Source of the DNA: Gigaspora margarita
Taxonomy: Eukaryota > Glomeromycota > Glomeromycetes > Diversisporales > Gigasporaceae
Direction: 5' to 3'
Length of the DNA: 64,000 nucleotides
Assembly: GCA_009809945.1 (NCBI GenBank)
Contig: WTPW01000428.1
Coordinates: forward strand, 196,220 to 260,219
The notes under the pieces: generated by a model
Told to the model about the DNA's origin: nothing
The model's database searches: none
What the model saw: the letters and a program-made list of their open reading frames with translations, nothing else
Program-made: the position numbers and the translations under genes
Part shown: one piece after another, positions 1 to 11,029 of the stretch
Numbering within the stretch: position 1 is the first letter of the stretch
Layout of the letters: every line of letters starts with the position of its first letter

Positions 1-847
1 TTTTAAGTTAATTAGTTAACCCAGAGAGGGATCTTAGCTCAAAGTTATATAGTAAATTCATATGTTTTTTTATAATTTTTATTATAAATTTATTTTAAAC
101 CAATTTTAAGGGGACATGTCCTATGACTGATAAGTAAAAAAAATAAAAACTTACTTGCATATTGTGCAAGCCAAAAAATTTCTGTTGCAATTGTAAAAGT
201 AACTTTCATTTTAGAATTTTAAGCACTGCCTGATCGATGCATGCAATCGAAATTGAATGAAACTTGCATAAACAGACAATCGAACGACCAACACATATAA
301 CCAAGTTGAGAATATTCCACGATTGAAAAGCCAAGGTTTCAGTATGGCGATATTGAAGTAATAATCGGATTTAAAAATTGGTGGGAATATCTAAAAAGAA
401 AATAAAATTAGTTAGTAAGCGTTAGTAATATTAAAAGACATGTAAAATGCAATGAGTTACTTATATTTCGTTGCCAAAGATCATAATAAAAAGGAACGGT
501 TACTAAATAAATAAAGTTGTTAGTGTAGTATTAGTGATAAACAGTAGTAGTGAGATAGTATTATACTCGCCAAATCGTAACGCCTTAAGCAGGACCACCT
601 CATAATTACCTCTCTCAATGCACTGTAAACTATGAAACTTTTGCTTAAAGTCCACTGCTTTTGACAAAGAAGGGTGTCCCATCATTTTATGCACAATCTA
701 ATTATTCTTTTTTATAATATTCTCATCTTTACTCTATTAAATTTAATGATTACATTAATATTTTATGCCAATTATTTATGAAACTATAGATGTAATAGCA
801 TATCATAAGTACTAATAGATTGCTCTTAATCGCTAAAAAATAAAAAA
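1..847. other. AT-rich left edge, no supported gene
   Basis: There is a 63-codon open frame on the minus strand (694 to 503) starting MHKMMGHPSLSK. Its first 40 codons lie in slightly less AT-rich DNA, and a GTATAA follows that could be a splice donor. I tried acceptors further left (TTTATTTAG near 506, TTTTTAG near 394) and could not keep a frame open across them. It may be a gene relic or chance; no function can be assigned. The rest of the stretch shows nothing recognisable. Confidence 0.2.
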
Positions 848-1109
848 GTTTATTAAACTAGAGATAGATCTTCAACCCTTAACCATGTGATTTTGCAGCT
901 TTAATCAATTTAAAATCAGGAGTAGTATTAGAGATTAGGGAGGTTTATAGGTAAAATTGCTTCCTCGACATTTTTTGGAATAGGTTTAGATGACCGTTCT
1001 CAATATTTTTTCTTTGTCGGACTAATCAATGTAAATAAAATTTTTATTTTTATTAGTTGATAGCATATTAAAAGTCACGTACATACAAGGCTTTAACGGA
1101 CTCCCAAAT
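848..1109. mobile_element. Worn short foldback element (core B family)
   Basis: This holds a decayed version of the inner core seen in the elements at 2508-3774: an AAAATTGCTTCCTCGACATT block near 953-975, a GTCGGACTAATC block near 1016, and a right end reading CACGTACATACAAGGCTTTA. That end resembles the CATGGCTTTAGACGAC end of the 2508 element and the end of the 10087 element. The left end is not clear, so the start is approximate. Confidence 0.4.
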
Positions 1110-1721
1110 GAAAAACAAAAACTTGTGATAATTATAAATTACATGTGACGAAATTAATATTATTACTTAAGACAACTCATTGACAACCCGGATTTTGTAC
1201 GCTGTCTGAACTAAACTAGTAATAATAGTCGATTGTACATTTGAAAGGTTTTATTTATTGTATATATCAATTTCATTTTTATCCACGAAAGTTAGCAAAA
1301 AAGAAAAAAATAATAATAGAGGGATTTCAAGGTTAACCTATTTTTCAAAATTAACTTATTTCGAAAATACATGTGAGCTTAAAAAATCTCATGCAGTGAA
1401 ATTCTAAATCAGAAAACCAAATAGATGCGTATGACATGAAATTTAAGTTTTTTTCAAAAAAAAAATAAATAAAATAAAATAAAATAATAATAATAAATAA
1501 AATAAAAATAAAAAAAAAGGATTTAAATATCGCTTAATTTGAAATACATACGTCACTTATTTTATCCGAAATCAGAACTTTCTGGCTATATATTCATAAA
1601 TAAAAGCTAATGTAACTAATAACTTATTCGTTAAACTATAATAAGAAATATAAGAATAACGGCGGCTTAATTGCATGAAAATTTGGCACATCAACAATTT
1701 AAATGTCAAAAAATAATCTTT
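1110..1721. other. Intergenic, A-rich
   Basis: Downstream (3') flank of the minus-strand Zn2Cys6 gene. An A-rich run built of AAATA/AAAATA units lies at about 1455-1520. Nothing else is recognised. Confidence 0.5.
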
Positions 1722-2256
1722 TTAATTGTGGAATAACTGAATATAGCTATTATCAGAGAACAAATCTGTTTTGCAAAAAGAAAACATTATTATTAACGTA
1801 TACTTTATCTATAAGGTTCATACCGTATCCAGTATCGGTATGTACCTGATAAGGAAAGGAACCAGCTTCTTGAAAAGCTTGGATGTCTTGTTTTTCATAA
1901 AAGTTTGAATAAAAAGTAAGCTCGTCAATATTATCTGGTTGTTGCAGATATTCAGAGGGAGATGATAAAGTTGATGTATGTCCCTGCAAGAGATTAGGGA
2001 CTACAGGAGATAGCATAGTAGTTCCATCAAAGTCATTTTCAAGACCATTAAGAACATAAACCTGCTCCGGGTGTTGACCATTCTTCTTCGGTCCTCGCTT
2101 TTTACCAGAGTCACTAAATGTGCACACAAGATTACGTTGTGTACAACGTTTACAAACTGCTCCTCCAGTGCATTTTGCATGTTTTTGTTGGCAATTTGTA
2201 CATGCCTTAGTCACATATGGTCCCCGTTGTTGTCGCTCATGGCATGGGAAAGACAT
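1722..2256 (-). CDS. Small Zn2Cys6 binuclear-cluster protein (fungal GAL4-type DNA-binding domain)
   Basis: The protein is probably a nuclear DNA-binding regulator. Six cysteines at residues 19, 22, 29, 35, 38 and 45 fit CX2CX6CX5CX2CX6C, the fungal Zn2Cys6 cluster that holds two zinc ions. A basic GKKRGPKK stretch at 51-58 follows, as a linker or nuclear-localisation signal. The rest (60-158) is Ser/Gln/Asp-rich with no fungal-specific middle domain, so the protein is far shorter than classic GAL4-type factors (500 aa or more). The start is ATG at 2256; the frame stays open three codons upstream but without another ATG. Unspliced, it ends at 1753 (167 aa) with an Asn-rich tail. A better model has a 58-bp intron at 1766-1823 (GTATGA...ACAG), giving 158 aa ending LFSDNSYIQLFHN. 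The splice is inferred, the cluster is seen. Targets are unknown. Confidence 0.75.
1766..1823 (-). other. Probable 58-bp intron of the Zn2Cys6 gene
   Basis: Read on the minus strand it begins GTATGA after the codons for GY, carries TTAATAAT near the middle as a possible branch region, and ends TTTGCAAAACAG. Removing it keeps the frame (phase 1) and replaces a low-complexity tail by a 14-residue polar end. There is no transcript evidence. Confidence 0.55.
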
Positions 2257-2501
2257 GATTATCAATAGTGTAATAATAAACCAATTGTGGGCGCAGTTGT
2301 TGACGGCAAGCGAAAAAAAGTTTTGTCGTTTTAATTAAAGGTATGAGCAAAAAAAAAAAAACTTAAATGCGTGAAATTATTTAATGAAAAAAAAGTCGAG
2401 AATGCTGCTATAAATATGGTATAAGCCATATATGGTATAGATCATCGAGTTAAAACCTAATAAATATGTTATAAGTATTCGGATTTTTTTTTTCGAATGC
2501 C
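2257..2501. other. Upstream flank of the Zn2Cys6 gene
   Basis: This lies just 5' of the minus-strand gene and ends about 250 bp away at a stack of four transposons. It is AT-rich with A-runs. No clear promoter box is seen. Confidence 0.4.
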
Positions 2502-2507
2502 ATATTT

Positions 2508-2804
2508 GGGGGATGGCTAAAGCCATGTACCCACGTGATTTTTTGAAAATTTAGTTAAAATTAGGGTTAGAGCCTGTTTAGCATTAGGGTCGGGGTTAGG
2601 GTTTGAATAGACATAGAGGTAGAATTGCCTTCCCGGCATTTTTTATTAATGGCCCAAGACAGGTTTGAACTACCGTTTTTATGTTCTTGCGTTTTTTTTG
2701 TTTTTTGTCTTCTTCGGGCTGATCCGTGTAAACAAAATTTCGCAACTCCGGTTGGTTGATTTACACAAAAATGTCACGTGGGTACATGGCTTTAGACGAC
2801 CCCC
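2508..2804. mobile_element. Foldback MITE E1, 297 bp, ATATTT target duplication
   Basis: The ends are inverted: GGGGGATGGCTAAAGCCATG on the left and, read inward from the right, GGGGGTCGTCTAAAGCCATG; both continue to GTACCCACGTGA. ATATTT flanks it on both sides (2502-2507 and 2805-2810). Inside are TTAGGGTTAG-type motifs, an ATTGCCTTCCCGGCATTT block and GGGCTGATCCG. It has no coding capacity. It is the first of four elements stacked at one site. Confidence 0.8.
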
Positions 2805-2810
2805 ATATTT

Positions 2811-3087
2811 GGGGTCGTCTAAAGCGGAGCAGATACTTTAATATTTTATCGAATTAACTTTAGGGTTAGGGTCATCTTAGATTGGGGTTAGATAGGTTTG
2901 AGGTGTAATATATAAGCAAAATTGCCTTCCCGACATTTTTAATTAACACACCACGGTAGGTTTTGGCTGCTGTTTTTGTATTTTTCAAGGTTTTTTCTCT
3001 TTCATGTTTGCTTCGCCGAAGATCATCAAAATTCAATAATTTGATTGGTCGGCTATCACGTGATACTGCTCCGCTTTAAACGACCCC
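2811..3087. mobile_element. Foldback MITE E2, 277 bp, stacked on E1
   Basis: Ends GGGGTCGTCTAAAGCGGAGC and, inverted, GGGGTCGTTTAAAGCGGAGC. ATATTT precedes it and ATAT follows. Its core (TTTAGGGTTAGGG, then AAAATTGCCTTCCCGACATT, then TTTGATTGGTC) is shared with E1 and E4, but the terminal 20 bp differ from E1 beyond the first dozen bases. Confidence 0.8.
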
Positions 3088-3091
3088 ATAT

Positions 3092-3480
3092 GGGCAATGG
3101 ACTAGGAAAACCCGTCTTTGACACTTTTTTATCAATTTCGAGATTTTTGATTCAAATTAAAGTTCCAGTTTGTATCTATATGTATTTCACTTTTTACCCT
3201 ACGTTAATATAATAATTTATCGAGATATTTTAACTTGAATGTAAACCAATTTTTTAACGATTGTGTTCTAAATATAGATTTACAACCAAATATTACGACT
3301 CAATTAAAATTAGATTGGTCAATCAGTGTTTTATAATCACATGACATTGTTTATTCAATAATTGATCTAAAAATAAACAAAAAATTCAGGGGTAAAATTT
3401 AGGTTTCACAGACAAATAATCGCCATTTTCTCAAAACGGAAACCCCCCCTTCAAAGACGGGTTTTCCTAGTCCATTGCCC
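3092..3480. mobile_element. Foldback MITE E3, 389 bp, different family
   Basis: Its terminal inverted repeats are near perfect for about 30 bp: GGGCAATGGACTAGGAAAAC and its complement at the right end, continuing through CCGTCTTTGA. It is flanked by ATAT on the left (3088-3091) and ATATTT on the right (3481-3486), so it seems to have landed inside the duplication made by E2 or E4. The inner sequence is unlike E1, E2 and E4 except for an AGATTGGTCAATC stretch near 3311. Confidence 0.75.
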
Positions 3481-3486
3481 ATATTT

Positions 3487-3774
3487 GGGGGACGTCTAAA
3501 GCGGAGGCAAATCATGTGATCAACAGCCAATCAAATTATAGAATTCTGATGATCGCCGGCGAAGCAAAACAAGAAATAAAAGCAAAAACCTGAAAAATAC
3601 AAAAAACGGTAGTCTAAACCTACCTCGATGTGTTAATCAAAAATGTCGGGAAGGCAATTTTGCCTATATATATCTACCTAAAAACTAATCTAACCCCAAT
3701 ATAGGACGACACTAACCCTAAAGTTAATTGAAAAAATTATTAAATATGAGTTGCCTCCGCTTTAGACGTCCCCC
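3487..3774. mobile_element. Foldback MITE E4, 288 bp, reverse orientation of E1/E2
   Basis: Ends GGGGGACGTCTAAAGCGGAG and its exact complement; ATATTT lies on both sides (3481-3486, 3775-3780). Its core matches E2 on the opposite strand (ATGTCGGGAAGGCAATTTTG near 3641, AGCCAATCAAATT near 3524). This is the last of the stacked elements; the sequence then resumes as GGTATCATATC. Confidence 0.8.
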
Positions 3775-3780
3775 ATATTT

Positions 3781-4288
3781 GGTATCATATCGGCCGATTT
3801 GTTTTGACCCCAAAATCGACCAATCATGATCGAGGATTATCAAAAAAATTTTACACGAAAATTTATTATAGAGCGATTTTTCACAAAAACGGCCTTTTTA
3901 ACCAGCTTTGCGTTTATAATTAAGTACGTAGAAAATTACGAAATGCATGTATTTAATTATAAGCCAAAAATAGTTAAAAAGGCCTTTTTTTTGAAAATTA
4001 GCTTCCGAATTTATCCTTGATAGTACCAACCCATCAAACAATGCCCAACCCATCCTAAAACACCCGAGTATTTCAACCAACGGTAAAAGTACTTCTTTCT
4101 GCAGCTTAGCATAGCTCTTTTATTGAGTTTTATTGGTTTTTTAACTTGTCTAGACGTCAAAAAAGCTCTTTTGTTTGTTGTAACAAGTGCTTCGTTTGTT
4201 AGTTTTTCAACGTCACTTAGGAGCAAATTTTCGTGTAACAATTTATCGAAAAAAAGGCCAAAAAATCAAATCAGCTATAGGACTAGAA
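3781..4288. other. AT-rich spacer
   Basis: A small inverted pair, CGGCCTTTTTAACCA near 3890 and TAGTTAAAAAGGCC near 3970, may be a worn foldback. Open frames here on both strands overlap each other and look like chance. No gene is supported. Confidence 0.4.
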
Positions 4289-4577
4289 ATACCAGTCTAA
4301 AAAATTTCGCTCATTATGTGGTCCCATTAAAAAAAATTTCGCTAAAAAAAAAAATTTGCTATTAGGTTAGGGTTAGGGTGTTGCTAATAGGTTGGGGTTA
4401 GAAGGTATTTTATACCAAAATTCTGCAAGGAAAACTTTTAATTAGTACGCAGAAGGCAGTTTCATAGGCGAAATTTCGTGTTATGAACGATTTTTCATTT
4501 ATTTTTGTTTCTTGAACTTTTTCACGTTACACTGATCTCGAAATCTGATTGGCTAGCGAAATTTTTTAGACTGGTAT
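4289..4577. mobile_element. Foldback MITE with core A, 289 bp
   Basis: The ends are a near-perfect inverted repeat, ATACCAGTCTAAAAAATTTC on the left and its complement on the right. Inside, in order, are GGTTAGGGTTAGGGTG, a TATACCAAAATTCTGCAAGG block, GTTTCATAGGCGAAATTT and GTTACACTGATCTCG, then CTGATTGGCT 20 bp from the right end. This inner order recurs at 15391, 16645, 21579, 40861, 42749 and 51740 between unrelated ends. The target duplication is not clear. Confidence 0.7.
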
Positions 4578-7139
4578 TTTAAATACTGTTCAATCAGCCG
4601 ATATGTAGATCATCGAATCCCTCATAACTTTCACAACATATGGCGATGAAAGTACTACGTACTATATTGTCACACAGCAACCTGTAACATATTGATGTAA
4701 TTTGGTTATGAGAATAGAAGGAACGTCAACCGGGTTTACATCAAAATGCAAATGGCGTTCGAATTTAAAAAGTCGTTTACAAGATTAATAAGAAAATGCG
4801 ACAGGCAAATGCAATGAGTTATGTGAGAGGTAGTTTTATGTCGGAGAATGAGTAAAGACTATAGAAGCAGTTGTTTGTTGTAATATAAGTAGTATATGAA
4901 TTTGAAAAAATGGGGCATCATGAATTAATACATTTGCAAGAAAAACTAATTGTAACAAGTCATCCGTAACAACGTACTTGTAATAGTTATATCCTGGGCA
5001 GTCCGATATAAGCGGAACTTTCATTTTCGCTTATACACAAAGTGCCAGGGTATAACTGATTTATACCCTGCGATATTCGTAAGATTGACTGATTAAATCA
5101 ATCGTCGGGTAACTTATTTATACAGTTTAAAGTACTTTTTGGGAACGTAGCTTTCAATAATAAAAAAAAAATCACCGTAAACGTCATTTATAGCTTCGAA
5201 AGAACACTACAGTACTTTCATTGTGCAAAAATAATTTCATTATTTATTACTAATGCTATCTGTATTAGCTATGTACAAGTACTGAATTAGGTGAATATAG
5301 TACCTTCTAACCCTAAGGCCAGACCAATTTAATTCGGTGGTTTACGTTACATTCCTTACTCAAAAGGGGGGGGAGAGAGAATGGATAGAATGGATCGTAT
5401 ATATGTAAATTTTAATAAAATTTTTTTCCAATCGGAAATTATCGACCTGCCTTGCTCGTCTTTTATGTTCGTTCATTTTCTCTTCGGAAAGTTTCGGAAC
5501 TAATCTTAATTCCACCCGGCATTATGCTCTCCGGCCAAAATTATATATGTATATCTCAAAAATTTTTTTTACTAATAGAGAGAGGAGGGCCTAACCTAGT
5601 AACAGGTTTGTGTCAAAATCCCAAAACTAAACTATCGGTCATGTGATTAGTGTGCCTGGCATAGTGGCAAAACAAATTTGGCATGCCAATGGGTATAGTA
5701 TAAAAATTTTATTTTTAATATATATATATGTATGCATAGTATTATGCAAAAGCATACCATGGCACAAATTTGACAAAAGGCATGCCAAAATTTTTTTTCA
5801 ATATGGATGATTTTCTGCATTAATAGAATTTTGCAGAAAAATCGCAGAATTGGCTTATAAAAATTGATTTTTGGCCAGTGTTATTACAGGAATAATTTTT
5901 TTAAAGTGACAATCGTATGCGCCATTGCACTGAACATTTCTTAATAAATTATATTTGTTTACTTCATTTCTTATTTGTTATTACTCTAAATTATTTATGT
6001 ATTTTCTCTTCTTGTTTCTTTTACTGTATTTCCTTATTTGTTGTTACTCTATATCATTTTTTGCATATTTTATATTTATTTTGTTATAACTATATATATA
6101 TCTATTAGATTATCCTATATTTATATAGCCATTGTTTTGGATTGACCACCTGTATTTATCTCTTATTTTCTAAATTTATAATTCAACTTTTTTTATATTC
6201 TGCCTTAAAATAATTCTTCCACTTAACACCAATGTGTACACAAGATATAGACATGGCACCAAGAATAACCATTCAAGATTATTCAATTATAATATAATGC
6301 CTTATCTTCAGCTTCTAGCCTTTATGTCTCTACTATTTGCAGAATTGAAAGGCAAATTCAAACAAAGCTTCTATTGTAAAGAAACCCTTACACAATAGTC
6401 ATACAATATGATTCCTTGAAAATGACTAACTAGAGAATCATATAACTTTGAGATGTCCAAATTCCAAGTCTTCTTGAAGTCTTTTTCAGAAGTCTCTATT
6501 TGTCCATTTAGAGAACAAATATAAAATATTTAATTATTTTAAAAGGAAAAATATAATAAAAATATAAGTTTGAACATTGAAATGGTTATAGAGAAGGTAT
6601 TAATAAATTCAAGTGGTATTTATCTTTGTTCACATTTATAGAGTGTACATTTTGAACAGATTAGTCTAATTTATTTATATATCAACTTTTATACATTTAA
6701 GAGCTTACTTTTCACCTTTTTAAAAAGTTTTTTTTAGACTTCAATTACTTAAATAAAGACATAGATATATCTTAAAAAGTTTTATTATCAATTTCTTACT
6801 AAATTATTAGATTATTAATATATTGTAAATATATCTTTATGATCATATTTTATTAAAAATTATTTCCTAAAAAACTTGATCTCTTAATTGCATTATTTTT
6901 ATTATTTTAACACTTTGTAAATATATCTTTATAAATTACTATATCTTTCTTTAAATCTTTATTAAAATATATTAATATTACTTAATTCTATATACTACAC
7001 TATGCATTAGATCAATTGGCTAATTGATTCTATATATCAATTAATTAAACTAATTAATTGATCAACCTATTATTTTAATTTGCCTCATTATTTATTATTA
7101 TCAAATTCTATAATTCTTTATTTTACCAAATATTTAATT
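4578..7139. other. Long stretch without a supported gene
   Basis: At 5321-5400 lies a copy of the left end of the 52488 element (GGCCAGACCAA, then ACGTTACATTCCTT and a G run); its right end was not found. Near 4995-5080 are GCAGTCCGATATAAGCGG and a small hairpin CAGGGTATAAC..TATACCCTG, possibly worn transposon ends. From 5900 to 7139 there is only T-rich or A-rich DNA. The piece at 6230-6500 is less AT-rich but has no open frame of note. Confidence 0.4.
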
Positions 7140-7660
7140 GATGATCTGGATAAGATTGGTACTATTACCATATTAGGACAGTAGTAAATTTTGGGGTTAA
7201 GTACAATATAAGTTATTATGCTGAAATCTTGCAATCATGACTATGATATGTGATTATTTTATTAAATTAATAGTTCAAGTCAATTAATTAAAAGTTGTAA
7301 AGCTCATCTATTGGTAGTTAGATCATTCAAATTGGCCTAGTATATGCTAAGATATCGCTAAAAAATGATTGGCCAACTATATAAATTTATATATATACAA
7401 ACTAGAAATTTTATATAGTCAGGCAATTGTTTTTTAGTGATATCTCAGCATACTCCAGACTGATTTGAATGATATAACAGCTATTAGATGCGTCTCAGTG
7501 AGCTTTACAACTTTCAGTTAATTGACTTGGGCTGTTAACTTAATAAAAAAATCACTTATCATAGTCATGGTTGTAAGATTTTAGCATGTAATAAAAAAAT
7601 AGTAATTTTTCTAAATCTAATATAAAAATAGTGCTGATCTATCTGGATCAGTAATTAAAT
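7140..7660. repeat. Imperfect palindrome (foldback), about 520 bp
   Basis: The arms start at GATGATCTGGATAAGATTGG and end at CTGATCTATCTGGATCAG. Matching blocks include AGTTGTAAAGCTCAT (7294) with GAGCTTTACAACTTTC (7500), and CTAAGATATCGCTAAAAAAT with TTTTTTAGTGATATCTCAG. The centre is near 7400. Arms are clearly diverged, so it is an old copy. Borders are approximate. Confidence 0.65.
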
Positions 7661-9414
7661 AATCTCTTCTCTCTATTTATTGTTCTGCAGTTGTGATATT
7701 TTATAATCCGATCTTGTATACTTCTTTAACTAACTAAATTTAGCCCTTATCTGACTTATTTCAAACAGATAGTAAAATTAGTGCTAATTGTGTAGCTCAT
7801 ATATCTGTTAATTTTCAGGATTGTATAAATAATTTTAACTAGCATTTAAAAAATATTATAGAACACAATTGTTATTATTATTTGTTTAGAAAAACACTGC
7901 AAGCCATTAAATATTTAACCAAATATTATCAAGTTAATTTTTGTGTTCTTTGTTATTCTTTTCAAAAACCTACTCCATGTTTTATTATCTTTTGAGCTTT
8001 GTTTAGTATTTTTCAACTAGCTACAGTATATTTTTAGTATGTTTTAAAAAAATTTAGCAACTCCAAAATTACCAGATATCCAACCAGTTTATAAGCTGGT
8101 TCATTTTTAGTTTTACTTTCTTACTCTTGTAACCAAATTTTTAATAGTTTATCAGAATACAAATAGATTTACCCAAGGTTTTTTAGCTAATAAACATGAT
8201 AGTAAAATGTTTGCAAAAAATCTTTCTAACCAGAACATGGTCCAAAATAGCTATCAAGTTAATTCTTTTCTTCTAATTGATCCCAAAAGTAATAACCAAT
8301 CCTATTTTGATTGGTCTATTACTATTGTTCAAGATAACCAGATCCTGGACCAGTATAATAATAGTCAATGATTCTGTTACCCTTTAGTTCAACGAATTAA
8401 AACCCTTATCTTGTAATACAAAACACATATATTCTATAAATTAATATTCCTGCTATTAATATTCTTGCCAAAAACCAAAAATTCAACTTGGTCTTATATT
8501 CTAATATAGAACAAGACCCTATTACCTGGTTAGAGAACATTACACAGGTCAAAATCAAAAATATTATCCAAATAATATCTAATAATTGTCTATGATAATA
8601 GCAGGCTAATATGCTGCTGGCTATAAACAGGTTGAAATGGTATATAAAAAAGGGTAATAGGTTAAAGTTTTTGGTAAAATTTGTTGCAAATTAGTTTATA
8701 TTTATTCAAAAATATTAGTATATTGATAGGAAGATTGGTAAAATAATAATAAAGATAACAGGCTAATATTTCAGAATAATTTAGATAATGACTTTATGAT
8801 TAAATTAATCATAAGCTAATATTATTTGCTATTTGTAAAATTTTTTATCATTTATACAATATAGTACTAATATATTTATTATATTTTTTAATAATTAATT
8901 AGTTTATAACATATCTTCTTTATTCTTTAGAATAATATTTGGCTATTATATTACCAAATATTAGCTAATACTGGTACTAATATTTTACCAAGAATTAGCT
9001 AATACTAGTATTGTTTTTACTAGGCTAAATTCAATAAAAAATTATTAGCCCTAGCCTTCATATCCAATTGGACATATGACTAATTGACAAGTAGCTAATT
9101 AATTTTAGTTATTGTTTACATATCCAATTGACCAATTAGCTATATGTTCAATTGGACATAAGGGCTAAAGCTAATTGAATATATATATATCTAGCTTAAT
9201 AATGTCTTCAATATATAAATATTTGCAAAAAAAAATTTGTATAGTCTAATAAAATATTATAACTTTTATATAAACTTGTAAAAATAATCTTTTAAAAAAA
9301 GTACAAACTATTTTTAAGACCATATAATAAACTATTAAAACTGTGAAAAGTCTTAAATCAAGCATATTTGATTTATAAAAAATTTGAATATTAATCTTAA
9401 ATTGCTATTATATA
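7661..9414. other. AT-rich stretch with decayed traces
   Basis: No open gene. Part of it (about 7690-8770) has a slightly more coding-like texture on the plus strand but is full of stops. At 8940-9180 are short repeats of CCAATTGGACATATG and ACCAA(A/G)AATTAGCTAATACT type. A gag-like trace is listed separately. Confidence 0.4.
8480..8770 (+). mobile_element. Possible LTR-retrotransposon gag fossil (Ty3/gypsy-like)
   Basis: One reading frame shows a DPITWLE motif followed some 35 residues later by an aliphatic helix-like stretch ending KWY. This spacing recalls the capsid region of Ty3/gypsy gag proteins. It is heavily broken, with several breaks in under 300 bp, and no LTR, protease or reverse-transcriptase part was recognised nearby. 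It would be an old remnant. Chance resemblance cannot be excluded. Confidence 0.3.
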
Positions 9415-10086
9415 TTAGTCAGTCGATATGTCACATGAAAATTTTTTACATATAAAATTTATAAAAAAAAACATATAAAATTACTATAACTTTGATTTCA
9501 TGATGTTTCTTCCCCTATATATTAACTTAAAATTAAATTTTTCGGGAATATAGAACAAGAGGAGAAGAAAAAATTGAGCTTAAAAATCAGATTAAAATTT
9601 TGCTGATTTTGCACAAAACAAAAATGTAACTTCGCCAAAAACAAATATTTACCGATTTTAAAATAAGAAAAATATGTAAAATCATGCTCTGAACAACTTT
9701 ACTTAGGCGACAGAAGTAGGTTACCTTGTAAGAAAAGTGGGTTATCTATGTACTAAAGTTAAAATTTATCATTTTTTCTTGATCGAACTTTTTTCTTATT
9801 AGGTAACCTACTTTGGGCTCTTAAGCAAAGTTGTTCAGCATGTAATTTTACATTACATTTGAGGTTAAAATGCATTTTCAGACCTTTTACTAAGTGAAAA
9901 ATGGGGTTACAGTTAAAAAAAAAAATTTTTTTCTAAAAAAGTTTTTTAGAAAAAAGATTTTTTCCTAATTTTAACCCCATTTTTCACTTAGTAAAAGGTT
10001 CAAAAAGTGCCTTTCAACCTCAAATGTGATGTAAAATTATATGCTGAACAACTTTGCTTAAGAGCCCAAAGTAGGTTACCTGATAA

Positions 10087-10225
10087 GGGGGTCGTTTAAA
10101 GCCTTGTACCTTCATATATTGATTTACATACTGTATAAATTGCATTCTTGATATCTATATAACTTGCTAACTTTAAATGCATCAACAACGAACCCTAATG
10201 AGGTACAAGGCTTTAGCCATCCCCC
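10087..10225. mobile_element. 139-bp foldback MITE inside copy 1
   Basis: Ends GGGGGTCGTTTAAAGCCTTG and, inverted, GGGGGATGGCTAAAGCCTTG, both continuing TACC. Flanks TGATAA (10081-10086) and TAATAA (10226-10231) are an imperfect 6-bp duplication. The uninterrupted site exists at about 61660 (CCTAATAAGAAA), confirming the insertion. The same left/right difference (TCGT against ATGG after the G run) is seen in E1 at 2508-2804. Confidence 0.85.
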
Positions 10226-11029
10226 TAATAAGAAAAAAGTTTAATCAAGAAAAATGATAAATTTTAATTTAGTACATAGATAACCCACTTTTCTTACAAG
10301 GTAACCTACTTCCGTCGCCTAAGTAAAGTTTTCAGAGCATAATTTTACATATGCTTCTCATTTTAAAATTAGTAAATATTTGTTTTTGGTGAAGTTACAT
10401 TTTTATTTTGTGCAAAATCAGCAAAATTTTAATCTGATTTTTAAGCTCAATTTTTTCTTCTTCCCTTGTTCTATATATCAGCGAATTATATATACGTAAT
10501 CTTACGTAAGATATTACAGCCCATAATATAACGAAAATCTTATGTTTGATATGATTTATTACATAATATATTATGTTATATTATGGTAATATTACGGTTA
10601 TTATTTCAAAATATTTTGAAATATATTGCGAAATAAATCAACAAAAAAAAGGGGTGCAGGAGGTAATAGTTTGCATATTATGCGATAATTTCGCATTGTT
10701 TTGCATTGTTTTCCAAAATTTTAAAATTTTTAAAAAATAAATTAACGATATACATATTCANATAATCANGCTTTTTTACAGATTTTNGNACAGTATCGCA
10801 ATTTAATATAAAATTTTATATTTATTTATTATTATTATACATTATATTTTACATTTATTAAATATACATTTTTAATTAATATTATATACTTTATTATATA
10901 TTACATTATTAGTATTATTTACATTATTACAAATATTTTAAAATACTTTCGCACTTCGTCGCATCTATTTCTATTACTATATACAAAAAACTGGCCCTAT
11001 TTTAAACTACTTTCGCACTTCATTGCATC

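Noticed and set aside
4990-5080. Transposon end pair around GCAGTCCGATATAAGCGG
   Set aside because: Only one end was found; no inverted partner within a few kb.
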